A stretch of DNA of 64,000 nucleotides from Actinotalea soli (GCF_017565425.1 NZ_JAGEMK010000004.1:240319-304318), one strand, 5' to 3'; positions 44,114 to 54,988 are shown, counted from the stretch's first letter. Numbers and translations are program-made. The notes: generated by a model from the letters alone, not told the origin.

Positions 44114-45757
44114 ATGACTGACGGCCCGCTGATCGTGCAGAGCGACAAGACCCTGCTGCTCGAGGTCGACCACGCCGACTCCGACGCCTGCCGTCGGGCG
44201 ATCGCGCCGTTCGCCGAGCTCGAGCGCGCCCCCGAGCACGTCCACACCTACCGGCTCACCCCGCTGGGCCTGTGGAACGCGCGGGCCGCGGGGCACGACG
44301 CCGAGCGGGTGGTCGCGGTGCTCCTCGAGTTCTCGCGCTACCCCGTGCCGCACTCCCTGCTGGTCGACGTCGCCGAGACGATGGCCCGGTACGGCCGCCT
44401 GCAGCTGGTCAGCCACCCGACCCACGGCCTGGTCCTGCACGCCCTGGACCGCGCCGTGCTCGAGGAGGTGCTGCGCTCGCGCAAGACCGCCGGCCTGGTC
44501 GGCACCCGCCTGGACGACGACGACGTCGTGGTGCACGCGAGCGAGCGCGGGAACCTCAAGCAGGTGCTGCTCAAGCTCGGCTGGCCGGTCGAGGACCTCG
44601 CGGGCTACGTCGACGGTGAGGCCCACCCGATCTCCCTCGACGAGGACGGCTGGTCCCTGCGTCCCTACCAGGAGCAGGCGGTCGACAACTTCTTCCACGG
44701 CGGGTCCGGGGTCGTCGTCCTGCCCTGCGGGGCCGGCAAGACCCTCGTCGGGGCCGGGGCGATGGCCCGCTCGGGGACCACGACCCTCATCCTCGTGACG
44801 AACACCGTCTCGGCCCGGCAGTGGCGGGACGAGCTGCTGCGCCGCACCACCCTCACCGAGGACGAGATCGGCGAGTACTCGGGCACCCGCAAGGAGGTGC
44901 GTCCGGTCACCATCGCGACGTACCAGGTGCTCACCACCCGTCGGAAGGGCGTCTACACCCACCTCGAGCTGCTCGACGCCCGCGACTGGGGCCTGATCCT
45001 CTACGACGAGGTCCACCTGCTGCCCGCCCCGATCTTCCGCATGACCGCGGACCTGCAGGCCCGGCGTCGGCTCGGCCTGACGGCGACCCTGGTGCGCGAG
45101 GACGGCCGCGAGGACGAGGTGTTCTCCCTCATCGGGCCCAAGCGGTTCGACGCCCCGTGGAAGGACATCGAGGCCCAGGGCTACATCGCCCCGGCCGACT
45201 GCGTCGAGGTGCGGCTGACCCTGCCCGAGCGGGACCGGCTGACGTACGCGACCGCCGAGCCCGAGGACAAGTACCGCCTGGCCGCGAGCGCGGCGGGCAA
45301 GAACCGCGTGGTCGAGCAGCTGGTCGCCCAGCACCCCGACGACCAGGTGCTCGTGATCGGCCAGTACCTGGACCAGCTCCAGCTGCTCTCGGACCAGCTC
45401 GACGCCCCGCTCATCACCGGGGAGACGACGATCCGCGAGCGCGAGCGGCTGTTCGCGGCCTTCCGCACCGGCGAGGTCAACCGGCTGGTGGTGAGCAAGG
45501 TCGCGAACTTCTCGGTCGACCTGCCCGAGGCGACCGTCGCGATCCAGGTGAGCGGCTCCTTCGGGTCCCGGCAGGAGGAGGCCCAGCGCCTCGGCCGGAT
45601 CATGCGACCCAAGGCCGACGGGCGCACCGCGCACTTCTACGCCGTGGTCGCGCGGGACACCGTGGACCAGGAGTTCGCGGCGCACCGTCAGCGGTTCCTG
45701 GCCGAGCAGGGCTACGCCTACCGGATCGTCGACGCCGAGGACCTCACCACCGCGTGA
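44114..45757 (+). CDS. xpb: XPB-type superfamily 2 DNA helicase
   Basis: A 547-residue 3'-5' helicase orthologous in architecture to the eukaryotic/archaeal XPB repair helicase. An N-terminal damage-recognition-like region (1-180) precedes helicase motifs: Q-motif region LRPYQEQAVDNFF, Walker A LPCGAGKT (203-210), DEVH (298-301), the XPB-specific RED motif (328-330, in TLVREDGRE), and motif VI EAQRLGRIMRPK. All catalytic residues are present. It acts in nucleotide excision repair or transcription-coupled unwinding. GAGGAGCTCG precedes ATG 44114. The partner gene is immediately upstream. Confidence 0.95.
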   Translation: MTDGPLIVQSDKTLLLEVDHADSDACRRAIAPFAELERAPEHVHTYRLTPLGLWNARAAGHDAERVVAVLLEFSRYPVPHSLLVDVAETMARYGRLQLVSHPTHGLVLHALDRAVLEEVLRSRKTAGLVGTRLDDDDVVVHASERGNLKQVLLKLGWPVEDLAGYVDGEAHPISLDEDGWSLRPYQEQAVDNFFHGGSGVVVLPCGAGKTLVGAGAMARSGTTTLILVTNTVSARQWRDELLRRTTLTEDEIGEYSGTRKEVRPVTIATYQVLTTRRKGVYTHLELLDARDWGLILYDEVHLLPAPIFRMTADLQARRRLGLTATLVREDGREDEVFSLIGPKRFDAPWKDIEAQGYIAPADCVEVRLTLPERDRLTYATAEPEDKYRLAASAAGKNRVVEQLVAQHPDDQVLVIGQYLDQLQLLSDQLDAPLITGETTIRERERLFAAFRTGEVNRLVVSKVANFSVDLPEATVAIQVSGSFGSRQEEAQRLGRIMRPKADGRTAHFYAVVARDTVDQEFAAHRQRFLAEQGYAYRIVDAEDLTTA

Positions 45758-45847
45758 GGGCCCGGTCGCGACGCCCGACGCCGGAGGCAGCCCCGCCTCT
45801 CAGCGCATTCCCAGCCGACTCCCAGGAACCCCGCGCACACTGAGGGC

Positions 45848-46588
45848 ATGACGAGCGCCCCCAGCTCCCCCGAGGCCCGCCTCCTCGTGGTCGACGACGA
45901 GCCGACCATCCGCGAGCTGCTCACCACCTCGCTGCGGTTCGCCGGCTTCGAGGTGCACGGCGCGGCCGACGGCGCGAGCGCCCTGACCCTGATCCGTGAC
46001 GTCGAGCCCGACCTCGTCGTCCTGGACGTGATGCTGCCCGACATGGACGGCTTCACCGTCACCCGCCGCATGCGTGACCAGGGGCGCCGCGTCCCCGTCC
46101 TGTTCCTGACCGCGCGGGACGACACGAGCGACAAGGTCACCGGCCTCACCGTCGGCGGGGACGACTACGTGACCAAGCCCTTCTCCCTCGAGGAGGTCGT
46201 GGCCCGCATCCGCGCGGTGCTGCGCCGGGCCCGCGCCGACGACGCCGAGCAGGACGACGGCGTGCTCCGCCTGGCCGACCTCGAGCTCGACGAGGACTCC
46301 CACGAGGTGCGCCGGGCCGGGCGCACCATCGACCTCTCCCCCACCGAGTTCGCCCTGCTGCGCTACCTGCTGCTGAACGCCGGTCGGGTCCTGTCCAAGG
46401 CGCAGATCCTGGACCACGTGTGGCAGTACGACTGGGGCGGGGACGGGAGCATCGTCGAGTCCTACATCTCCTACCTGCGCCGCAAGATCGACCGGCCCGG
46501 GGGCGACGGGGACGTGCCGCCGGTGCCCCTCATCCACACCAAGCGCGGTGTGGGCTACGTGCTGCGGCTCCCCCCGGGCACCGCGTGA
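45848..46588 (+). CDS. OmpR/PhoB-family response regulator
   Basis: A 246-residue regulator. Receiver domain 10-125 with acidic pocket DDE (16-18), phosphorylated D60 in VVLDVMLPDMDG and K110 in VTKPF; winged-helix DNA-binding domain 150-242 (DLSPTEFALLRYLLLNAGRVLSKAQIL, KRGVGYVLR). It overlaps the histidine kinase gene by 4 nt (GTGA), so the two are made together. It resembles mycobacterial MprA/TcrA-type regulators; the stimulus is unknown. Confidence 0.95.
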   Translation: MTSAPSSPEARLLVVDDEPTIRELLTTSLRFAGFEVHGAADGASALTLIRDVEPDLVVLDVMLPDMDGFTVTRRMRDQGRRVPVLFLTARDDTSDKVTGLTVGGDDYVTKPFSLEEVVARIRAVLRRARADDAEQDDGVLRLADLELDEDSHEVRRAGRTIDLSPTEFALLRYLLLNAGRVLSKAQILDHVWQYDWGGDGSIVESYISYLRRKIDRPGGDGDVPPVPLIHTKRGVGYVLRLPPGTA

Positions 46589-48018
46589 CCGCCGTCTGGG
46601 GGCGCCTGCCGCTGCGCACCCAGCTGACCGCCGTCTTCGCCCTGCTGCTCCTGGTGGGGCTCGGGCTGACCGGCGTCGCCGCCCAGGGGCTGCTCAGGCA
46701 GTCCCTGGTCTCCCAGGTCGACGCCCAGCTCGAGACCGCGGCCCCGGCCCTCGTCGAGGAGTTCACCAGCGGCCTGCCGAGCCGCGGCACGAGCACCGAC
46801 GGCACCCAGCCCTCCGACTACCACGTCCGGGTGGCCGGGACCGACGGCGTGACCCTCAAGCAGTGGGCGGCCACCAGCAGCACGGCGGCGATCCCGTCGA
46901 TCCCCCGGCTGACCGCCGAGGAGGTGCTCGCCCTGGACGGTGAGGCCTACACGGTCGCGTCGGCGGCGGGCCCCGGCCGCTGGCGGGTGCTCTCGCGCGC
47001 CCTGGTCTCGGGGGACACGGTCGTCGGCTCGGTCTCGGTGGCCCTGCCCCTGACGGCGGCGGACGCCACCCTGGCCCGGATGCAGGCGGCCCTGACGGCG
47101 ATCGGCGTCGGGGTGGTCAGCCTCGGCGCGGTCGCGGGCTGGTGGGGGGTGCGCCGTGCCCTGCGCCCCCTGCGGGAGATCGAGGACACCGCGCAGGCCA
47201 TCGCCGCCGGGGACCTCGCCCGCCGCGTGCCGGACGGCCCCACGAGCACCGAGGTGGGCCGTCTGGCCGCCGCCCTCAACGTGATGCTCACCCAGATCGA
47301 GCAGGCCTTCACCGACCGCACGGCCTCCGAGGAACGCATGCGCCGCTTCGTCGCGGACGCGAGCCACGAGCTCCGCACCCCCCTGGCCACCATCCGCGGC
47401 TACGGCGAGCTCTACCGGATGGGTGCTCTGCGCGAGCAGGCCGAGGTCGAGACCACCCTGCGTCGGATCGAGGACTCCGCGACCCGCATGGGTGTGCTCG
47501 TCAACGACCTGCTCCAGCTCGCCCGCCTCGACGAGAAGCGGCCCCTGCGCCACGAGGAGGTCGACCTCGCGGTCCTCGCAGGGGACGCCGTCGCGGACCT
47601 GCACGCCCTGGACCCCACCCGCCCGGCGAGGCTCGAGCCCGTCGGGGGCAGCGTGGCCGGTGCGGTGGTGCTCGGGGACGACGGACGGCTGCGCCAGGTC
47701 CTGGCCAACCTCGTGGGCAACGTGGTCCAGCACACCCCGCCGGGCACCCCCGTCGAGCTCGGCGTGGGGCGGGACGGGGACCGGGTGGTGCTCGAGGTGC
47801 GCGACCACGGCCCGGGGATCGACCCGGCCCACGCGTCGCGTGTGTTCGAACGCTTCTACCGGGTGGACGCCTCGCGCGGCCGCGAGACCGGGGGCGCCGG
47901 GCTCGGCATGGCCATCGTCGCGGCCATCGTCGCCGCCCACGAGGGGACCGTCGACATCACCCAGACCCCGGGAGGCGGGACGACCGTCCGGGTGTCCCTG
48001 CCCCCCGTCGCGGTCTGA
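46585..48018 (+). CDS. Sensor histidine kinase
   Basis: A 477-residue membrane kinase. Helices at about 14-35 and 167-188 frame a 130-residue extracytoplasmic sensor; HAMP follows (about 189-242), then the dimerisation domain with H261 in ADASHELRTPLATIRGYGEL and an ATPase domain with N-box LRQVLANLVGNVVQHT, G1 DHGPGID and G2 GAGLGMAIV. All boxes are intact. GTG 46585 overlaps the regulator stop. It phosphorylates the upstream response regulator. Confidence 0.95.
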   Translation: MTAVWGRLPLRTQLTAVFALLLLVGLGLTGVAAQGLLRQSLVSQVDAQLETAAPALVEEFTSGLPSRGTSTDGTQPSDYHVRVAGTDGVTLKQWAATSSTAAIPSIPRLTAEEVLALDGEAYTVASAAGPGRWRVLSRALVSGDTVVGSVSVALPLTAADATLARMQAALTAIGVGVVSLGAVAGWWGVRRALRPLREIEDTAQAIAAGDLARRVPDGPTSTEVGRLAAALNVMLTQIEQAFTDRTASEERMRRFVADASHELRTPLATIRGYGELYRMGALREQAEVETTLRRIEDSATRMGVLVNDLLQLARLDEKRPLRHEEVDLAVLAGDAVADLHALDPTRPARLEPVGGSVAGAVVLGDDGRLRQVLANLVGNVVQHTPPGTPVELGVGRDGDRVVLEVRDHGPGIDPAHASRVFERFYRVDASRGRETGGAGLGMAIVAAIVAAHEGTVDITQTPGGGTTVRVSLPPVAV

Positions 48019-48113
48019 TCCCCGGGGCCGGCCGTCCCCCGTCCGGGTGGTGCTGATCACGGTCGCGCGGGACTACCATGATGAGTCGTTTCCCCCGGAT
48101 GTGAGGCTTGTCG

Positions 48114-48920
48114 ATGGGCGTCCACGACGCACCCCAGTGGCTGATCTCGGCCTTCGTCCGCGCCTGCCTGGGTGCCGGCGCGACCGCGACCCCCGAGGAG
48201 ATCGAGAAGGTCGGTGACAGCCTCATCGACCGGTGGTCGGAGGAGGGGCGCCACTTCCACAACCTGCGGCACCTGACCGACGTGCTCGCGCGGGTCGACG
48301 AGCTCGCCGAGGAGACCCACGAGCCGGACCTCGTGCGCCTGGGCGCCTGGTACCACGGCGCGATCTTCGACGCCGCGGCCATCGCCTCGTACGCCCACCG
48401 CGGCGGGGAGGACGAGCAGGCCAGCGCGGACCTCGCCCGCACCGAGCTGACCGACCTCGGCGTCCCGCCCGCGGGGGTGGCCCGCGTCGCCCACCTCGTG
48501 ACGGTCCTGGCCCGGCACAACCCCGACGCCGAGGACTTCGACTGCGCCGTGCTGTGCGACGCCGACCTCGCGATGCTCGCCTCGGAGCCCCAGCGGTACA
48601 AGGCCTACCTCGCGGACGTCCGGGCCGAGTACGCGCACCTGCCCGTCGAGGAGTTCGTCCGCGCGCGGATCACGATCCTGCGCAAGCTCGAGCGTCGCTC
48701 GGCGCTGTTCTCGAGCCCGTTGGGCGCAGCGTGGGAGGAGCCCGCCCGGCAGAACCTCGCCGCCGAGCTGCACCGCCTCGAGAAGGAGCTCCGCAAGATC
48801 GAGGCAGCCGCCCCGCCCCCCGAGGAGTCCACCGAGGCCGGCCCCGAGGCGGCCACCGACGGGACGACCGGCCCGGCCGCGACGGTACCCGAGACGGCAC
48901 CGAGCACCACCGCGGGCTGA
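48114..48920 (+). CDS. HD-superfamily phosphohydrolase-like protein
   Basis: A 268-residue cytoplasmic protein. Residues 20-215 resemble the predicted metal-dependent HD phosphohydrolase group: EEGRHFHNLRHLTDVLARVDEL, WYHGAIFD and LCDADLAMLASEPQRY provide the His/Asp residues. The last 45 residues are Pro/Glu/Thr-rich and disordered. Substrate unknown; related proteins are nucleotide phosphohydrolases. ATG 48114 is used. It starts about 95 nt after the kinase gene. Confidence 0.82.
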   Translation: MGVHDAPQWLISAFVRACLGAGATATPEEIEKVGDSLIDRWSEEGRHFHNLRHLTDVLARVDELAEETHEPDLVRLGAWYHGAIFDAAAIASYAHRGGEDEQASADLARTELTDLGVPPAGVARVAHLVTVLARHNPDAEDFDCAVLCDADLAMLASEPQRYKAYLADVRAEYAHLPVEEFVRARITILRKLERRSALFSSPLGAAWEEPARQNLAAELHRLEKELRKIEAAAPPPEESTEAGPEAATDGTTGPAATVPETAPSTTAG

Positions 48921-49060
48921 GGCCCGCGCGGAGCGACCAGGGCTGAGCCCGTGTCCACAGCTCCGGCACCGTGGTCGTCCTCCCCAGGACGAGCGTCCCT
49001 CCCTGCCGCGCCCCCTCGCCCCTTCGTAGGTTCGGGCCCCCGAGCAGACGAGGAGCAGCG

Positions 49061-49351
49061 ATGAGCAGGTACGAGGTCGACAGCACCCAGGTGGCCGAGG
49101 CGAGCGCCGCGGCGCACCGGTCGATGGCGGTGATCCGCACCGAGGTGGGGGCGCTGATGCGCTACCTCACCGACCTGCAGGGGGCGTGGCGCGGTGCGGC
49201 GGCGAGCGCCTTCGGCGGGTCGATCACCACGTGGGCCGCGACCGAACGGCAGGTCGAGGCCAGCCTCGACGAGATCGCCGTGGCCCTCGGCACCGCGGCC
49301 CAGGCCTACGACGAGGCCGAGCACCAGGCCTCGCGCCTCTTCCTCCGCTGA
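49061..49351 (+). CDS. WXG100-family protein, not linked to an ESX cluster
   Basis: A 96-residue helical-hairpin protein with WRG at 43-45 in LQGAWRGAAASAF and the length typical of ESAT-6/CFP-10-like proteins. GAGGAG lies 6-7 nt before the ATG and TAGGTT near 49027 could be its -10. No EccB, EccC, EccD or mycosin gene is in the window, so it is an orphan copy that may use a secretion system elsewhere, or act as an unsecreted helical hairpin. Confidence 0.85.
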   Translation: MSRYEVDSTQVAEASAAAHRSMAVIRTEVGALMRYLTDLQGAWRGAAASAFGGSITTWAATERQVEASLDEIAVALGTAAQAYDEAEHQASRLFLR

Positions 49352-49423
49352 CCGCCGACGGCGTCGCACCCGCTCGGTGGGTCGCGGCGCCGTCCCTGCG
49401 GGCGGGGTGCTTGGATCGACCGG

Positions 49424-49696
49424 GTGAGCGTGCTCCTGGACCCCCCGCTGTGGCCCCGGCACGGCACCGTGTGGGGGCACCTGGTCAGCGACCGGTCCCT
49501 CGAGGAGCTGCACGCCTTCGCCGAGCAGGCGGGGATCCCGCGACGGGCCTTCGACCTGGACCACTACGACGTGCCCACCGAGCGCTACCCCGAGCTGGAA
49601 GCCCTGGGCGCTGAGCGTGTGGGCTCGCGCGAGCTCGTCCGTCGGCTGCGCGCCTCGGGCCTCCGGGTGGCGGCCCGCGACCGGCCCAGGCGCTGA
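49424..49696 (+). CDS. DUF4031 protein
   Basis: A 90-residue protein of the DUF4031 family, with the hallmark opening VLLDPPLWPRHGTVWGHLVSD and FDLDHYDVPTERY. Function is unknown; the family is widespread in actinobacteria. It starts at GTG 49424, with TTGGAT ending 7 nt before it, again consistent with leaderless transcription. It lies between WXG100 and groEL, the latter convergent. Confidence 0.88.
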   Translation: MSVLLDPPLWPRHGTVWGHLVSDRSLEELHAFAEQAGIPRRAFDLDHYDVPTERYPELEALGAERVGSRELVRRLRASGLRVAARDRPRR

Positions 49697-49728
49697 CGGG
49701 GTCACGGCGCCCGCGAGCGGGCAGACGA

Positions 49729-49762
49729 ACGGCGGGCGCCCCCCGAGGGGGACGCCCGCCGT
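49729..49762. terminator. Bidirectional terminator between DUF4031 and groEL
   Basis: ACGGCGGGCG (49729-49738) pairs with CGCCCGCCGT (49753-49762) and the interior CCCCC pairs with GGGGG, with one bulge. It lies between convergent genes and would stop transcription in both directions. Confidence 0.8.
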
Positions 49763-49799
49763 CGGCGTTCTGCGTGCTGGTCAGACTCTGATCAACGGA

Positions 49800-51497
<1,698 letters not shown>

Positions 51498-51546
51498 TCA
51501 CGTCCCGCCGGGGGCCGGCCCTCATCGAGGGGCCAGATGGTTCTGT

Positions 51547-51603
51547 CACTCTCGGGTCGAGAGTGCTAACTCATTATTGGCACTCTCACCCCGAGAGTGC
51601 AAG
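51547..51603 (-). promoter_or_regulatory. Two CIRCE operators in the groEL promoter
   Basis: Each box has the CACTC-N9-GAGTG core. Box 1 (51547-51569) is CACTC-TCGGGTCGA-GAGTGCTAA on the plus strand. Box 2 (51577-51603) is TTGGCACTC-TCACCCCGA-GAGTGCAAG. On the minus strand TTGCAC and AATAAT, about 18 nt apart, form a promoter spanning box 2. Confidence 0.9.
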
Positions 51604-51608
51604 GCAGC

Positions 51609-53078
51609 TCAGGCGCCCGGGCTGAGGTCCGGGGGCGTCAGCACGCCGAAGCGGTCGGCCAGCACCCGTCGCGCGGCGTGCCACCCCCCCATGCCGTGCA
51701 CCCCGGGGCCCGGCGGCACCGAGGCCGAGCACAGGTACACCCCGGCCGGGCCCATGCGGTAAGGGTCGGGCGAGACCATCGGGCCGAGCACCATCCGGGG
51801 CAGCGTGATCGCCCCGGCCGAGATGTCCCCGCCGACGTAGTTCGCGTTGTGCTCGGACATCTCGGCCGCCGGGATGCCCCGCGCGGCGACGACGAGGTCG
51901 CGCACCCCCGGGGCGTGGCGCTCGAGCTGGTCCAGGACCGCCTCGGTCATGTCCCGCGGGGAGCCGGCGGGGACGTGCGTGTAGGTCCACACCGGCCGGA
52001 TGCCGCCGGGCCCGAGGCGCGAGGGGTCGGCCACCGTGGGGTCGCTCAGCAGGATCACCGGCTCGGCGGGGTGCCGGCCCCGGCCGACCTCGTGCTCGGC
52101 CCGGACGAGCTGCTCGCGCGAGCCGCCGACGTGCACCGTGCCCGCCTCACCGATCGTCCGGTCGGTCCAGGGCACCGGCCCCGAGAGGACCAGGTCGACC
52201 TTGGCCGCGGCGTTCCCGTAGCGGTACCGGCTCAACCCGCGGCGCACCCGCACGGGCAGCCGGTCCCCCATGACCTGCTCGACCGTGCCCGGGGTCGTGT
52301 CGAAGACGTAGGCCCGGGCACGGCCGAGGTCCTCGAACCGACGCACCTCGCGGCCGGTCTCGACCACCCCGCCGTGCGCCAGCAGATCCGCGACCATGGC
52401 GTCCGTGATGGCCTGGGTCCCCCCCACCGGCACCGACCAGCCCGGGGCGTGGGCCAGCGTCCCCAGCAGCAGGGCGGTCCCGGCCGCAGCGAGGGAGGGC
52501 AGGGGGGTGATCGCGTGCGAGGCGACGCCGGTCAGCAGGGCAGGGGCCTGGGGTCCGGAGAACCGGCGGTCCCAGGTGACGCCCATGCCCTGCTCGAGGG
52601 TGCGCAGGCCGAAGCGCACCGCGCTGACGAGGTCCCGCGGCAGCCGCCGGTGGTCCCCCATGGCCAGCTCGACCACGGCGTCCACGTGCTCGACCAGAGG
52701 CTCGAACAGGGCGCGCCACGCGACACCGTCGGGCCCGAGGCCGGCGACGGTGCGCTCGAGCGAGCGGTAGGCCAGCCCCGCCGAGCCGCCGAGCAGGGGC
52801 TGCGCGTAGGAGACCTCGGGGGCCACGAGGTCCACGCCCCGCGCGCCGAGGTCGAACCGGCGGAAGAAGGGCGAGGCGAGGGCCAGGGGGTGGACCGCCG
52901 AGCACAGGTCGTGCGCCACCCCCGGCACGAGGCCCTCGACCGTGCGCGCCCCGCCGCCGATCGAGGACTGAGCCTCGAGCACGCGGACGGAGAGTCCCGA
53001 CCGGGCGAGGGTGACGGCGGCGGCCAGGCCGTTGGGCCCGGAGCCCACGACGACGACGTCCACGGGGTCAGCAGGCAC
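51609..53078 (-). CDS. FAD-dependent NAD(P)/phytoene-desaturase-like oxidoreductase
   Basis: A 489-residue flavoprotein. The FAD-binding motif [29 protein letters not shown] is at the N-terminus, followed by GGGARTV, a substrate domain and the C-terminal [28 protein letters not shown] dinucleotide loop. It resembles phytoene desaturases and related carotenoid/sterol oxidoreductases, but no carotenoid genes are near. The start is uncertain; GTG 53078 is used. Its stop lies only a few nt from the second CIRCE box, so groEL repression could also affect this 3' end. Confidence 0.85.
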   Translation of the reverse strand: MPADPVDVVVVGSGPNGLAAAVTLARSGLSVRVLEAQSSIGGGARTVEGLVPGVAHDLCSAVHPLALASPFFRRFDLGARGVDLVAPEVSYAQPLLGGSAGLAYRSLERTVAGLGPDGVAWRALFEPLVEHVDAVVELAMGDHRRLPRDLVSAVRFGLRTLEQGMGVTWDRRFSGPQAPALLTGVASHAITPLPSLAAAGTALLLGTLAHAPGWSVPVGGTQAITDAMVADLLAHGGVVETGREVRRFEDLGRARAYVFDTTPGTVEQVMGDRLPVRVRRGLSRYRYGNAAAKVDLVLSGPVPWTDRTIGEAGTVHVGGSREQLVRAEHEVGRGRHPAEPVILLSDPTVADPSRLGPGGIRPVWTYTHVPAGSPRDMTEAVLDQLERHAPGVRDLVVAARGIPAAEMSEHNANYVGGDISAGAITLPRMVLGPMVSPDPYRMGPAGVYLCSASVPPGPGVHGMGGWHAARRVLADRFGVLTPPDLSPGA

Positions 53079-53206
53079 CGACGACCCCGCGGCGCTTCTC
53101 GGCGATCGACCGCGTCCGGGTGGCCTGGGGCATGCGTGCTCCTGTCCTCGGTGCCTCGACCCGTCGAGCCTACGCACCCACGGCAGAGGTCGACAGCCGA
53201 GACAGA

Positions 53207-53821
53207 TCAGGCCTGGTAGTCGCCGCCCAGCACGACCACGATGCCGTCCGCGGCCTCGGCCGAGAGCTCGACCGCACCGATGCCCAGGGCGTCGGCCGCC
53301 GCCTGCGCGGTGACCCGGTCCTCCTCCGAGCCGTAGAGCACCGAGGACGCCTCAGGGCGGGCGCCGCTCCAGTTGCCGGCGGCCACGTCCGAGAAGCCTG
53401 CCGTCTCGAGCCGCGCCGCCGCACCCCCCGCGAGGCCGGTGACCGAGGTCGCGTTGAACACCTCGACCGGACGCGTCAGGTCGGGCTCGGGCTCAGGCTC
53501 GGGCTCGGGCTCCTCGGCCGGCTCCTCGGGCTCGACGGGCTCCTCCGGCTCGACCGGGACACCCTCCTCGGGCTCCTCGGCCGCCTCCTCCTCGGGGTCG
53601 ACCGGGGCCGTGATGACGGCGTCGTCGGTGCCGGTCAGGCCGCGCCAGTCGGAGAGCCACGTCACCAGGCCGAAGGCCACGACGGGGAGGACGACGAGCA
53701 CCACCGCGAAGGGCCACCACCGGGACCAGCGGGAGCGAGGGGCGCGGTGGGCGCCCCGCGGACCGACGGTCGACACCTGGTCGAAGTCGTCCGCCGGGTA
53801 GGGGTAGTCGCCGGATCTCAC
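53207..53821 (-). CDS. LytR_C domain protein with one membrane helix
   Basis: A 204-residue membrane-anchored protein. A cytoplasmic N-terminus (1-35) is followed by a helix (about 36-57, FAVVLVVLPVVAFGLVTWL), an acidic Pro/Glu-rich linker (EPEEPVEPEEPAEEPEPEPE) and a LytR_C domain (118-203, VEVFNATSVTGLAGGAAARLETAGF). This fold is found at the end of LytR-CpsA-Psr proteins. Its neighbour encodes DUF3263; the same pair occurs in other actinobacteria. GTG 53821 is the first possible start. A role at the cell wall is inferred. Confidence 0.88.
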   Translation of the reverse strand: MRSGDYPYPADDFDQVSTVGPRGAHRAPRSRWSRWWPFAVVLVVLPVVAFGLVTWLSDWRGLTGTDDAVITAPVDPEEEAAEEPEEGVPVEPEEPVEPEEPAEEPEPEPEPEPDLTRPVEVFNATSVTGLAGGAAARLETAGFSDVAAGNWSGARPEASSVLYGSEEDRVTAQAAADALGIGAVELSAEAADGIVVVLGGDYQA

Positions 53822-53851
53822 GGCGGACAGGCTAGCGGTCCCAGCCGGGGA

Positions 53852-54154
53852 TCAGCCGTCGACGCCCAGACGACGCGCGGTCCGGGCCCGCTGACGCGAG
53901 GAGCGGAGCCGCCGCAGGCGCTTGATCAGCATGGGGTCGTGGGCGAGGGCCGCCGGGGAGTCGATCAGCGCGTTGAGCACCTGGTAGTACCGCGTGGCGG
54001 ACATCTCGAAGAGCTCCCGGACCGCCTGCTCCTTGGCCCCCGCGTACTTCCACCACTGGCGCTCGAAGGCGAGGATCTTCTGGTCGCGCTCGGAGAGACC
54101 GTGGGGCGTCGAGGTCGAGCCCTCGGCCTCGCTCAGGGTCGCCGTGGCGTCCAT
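53852..54154 (-). CDS. DUF3263 protein
   Basis: A 100-residue helical protein of the DUF3263 family, with the core LSERDQKILAFERQWWKYAGAKEQAVRELFEMSATRYYQVLNALID. The helix pattern resembles sigma-factor region 4-like winged helices, so it may bind DNA or RNA polymerase; this is inference. GGAGGG lies 5 nt before ATG 54154. It precedes the LytR_C gene by 30 nt on the same strand, so they likely share an operon. Confidence 0.88.
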   Translation of the reverse strand: MDATATLSEAEGSTSTPHGLSERDQKILAFERQWWKYAGAKEQAVRELFEMSATRYYQVLNALIDSPAALAHDPMLIKRLRRLRSSRQRARTARRLGVDG

Positions 54155-54213
54155 GTGCCCTCCAGATCCGTCATGCGTGTCGATGCCCGTCGTGCATGCC
54201 CATGGTAGTCCGT

Positions 54214-54233
54214 GAATGACACGGGTGTCATTC
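54214..54233. promoter_or_regulatory. 20-nt palindrome upstream of ung
   Basis: GAATGACAC-GG-GTGTCATTC is a perfect 9-bp inverted repeat with a 2-nt centre, in the 100-nt gap between ung and DUF3263. It ends 11 nt upstream of the ung -10 hexamer at 54244. The binding protein is unknown. Confidence 0.55.
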
Positions 54234-54243
54234 GTCCCGGGGC

Positions 54244-54249
54244 TAGGGT
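54244..54249 (+). promoter_or_regulatory. Leaderless -10 hexamer TAGGGT for ung
   Basis: TAGGGT is followed by 6 nt and then GTG 54256. Confidence 0.5.
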
Positions 54250-54255
54250 CGTCCC

Positions 54256-54948
54256 GTGCTGCCCGCCGACCTCGACCAGCTCATGGCCCCTGACTGGGCC
54301 GAGGCCCTGGCCCCGGTCGAGCCTCAGCTCCGCCGCCTCGGCGAGAGGCTGCGCGCCGAGGTGGCCGCCGGGCGACGCTACCTGCCGGCCGGCCGGGACG
54401 TGCTGCGCGCCTTCGCCCGACCGATGTCCGAGGTGCGCGTCCTCGTCGTCGGGCAGGACCCGTACCCCACCCCCGGTCACGCGGTGGGGCTGTCCTTCTC
54501 GGTGGACCGCGAGGTCCGCCCGGTCCCGCGGTCGCTGACGAACATCTACCGCGAGCTGCGCGAGGACGTCGGCGTCGACCCCGGTCCGTCCGGGGACCTC
54601 ACCGGGTGGGCCGACCAGGGGGTGCTGCTGCTCAACCGCGTCCTGACCGTGCGCGAGGGCGAGGCCGGCTCGCACCGCGACCTGGGCTGGCAGGAGGTCA
54701 CCGACCACGCCGTGCGGTCCCTGGCCGAGCGGGGCGGACCCCTGGTCGCGGTGCTCTGGGGGCGTCAGGCGCAGACCCTGCAGCCCGTGCTGGGCGAGGT
54801 GCCCGTGGTCGCCGGGCCGCACCCCAGCCCGCTCTCGGCCTCGCGCGGGTTCTTCGGCTCGCGACCGTTCAGCCGGGTGAACGCCCTCCTCGCCGAGCAG
54901 GGTGCACCGCCCGTCGACTGGGGTCGGGCCGCGCCCCCGTCGTCGTAG
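54256..54948 (+). CDS. ung: Uracil-DNA glycosylase
   Basis: A 230-residue family 1 uracil-DNA glycosylase that excises uracil from DNA. Motif 1 [17 protein letters not shown] carries the catalytic Asp; motif 3 [20 protein letters not shown] carries the catalytic His. Length and motif order are standard. GTG 54256 is set by the leaderless promoter. It precedes the SGNH hydrolase gene on the same strand; the palindrome at 54214 is its candidate operator. Confidence 0.96.
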   Translation: MLPADLDQLMAPDWAEALAPVEPQLRRLGERLRAEVAAGRRYLPAGRDVLRAFARPMSEVRVLVVGQDPYPTPGHAVGLSFSVDREVRPVPRSLTNIYRELREDVGVDPGPSGDLTGWADQGVLLLNRVLTVREGEAGSHRDLGWQEVTDHAVRSLAERGGPLVAVLWGRQAQTLQPVLGEVPVVAGPHPSPLSASRGFFGSRPFSRVNALLAEQGAPPVDWGRAAPPSS

Positions 54949-54988
54949 CCTGGACGCCCACGAGCACGCACCCCGGAGGCAGCACCGC

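Noticed and set aside
49061..49351. Type VII secretion locus
   Set aside because: One WXG100 gene only; no EccB, EccC, EccD, EccE or mycosin gene in the window.
51609..53078. Carotenoid biosynthesis cluster
   Set aside because: The flavoprotein resembles phytoene desaturase, but no phytoene synthase, cyclase or prenyltransferase is nearby.
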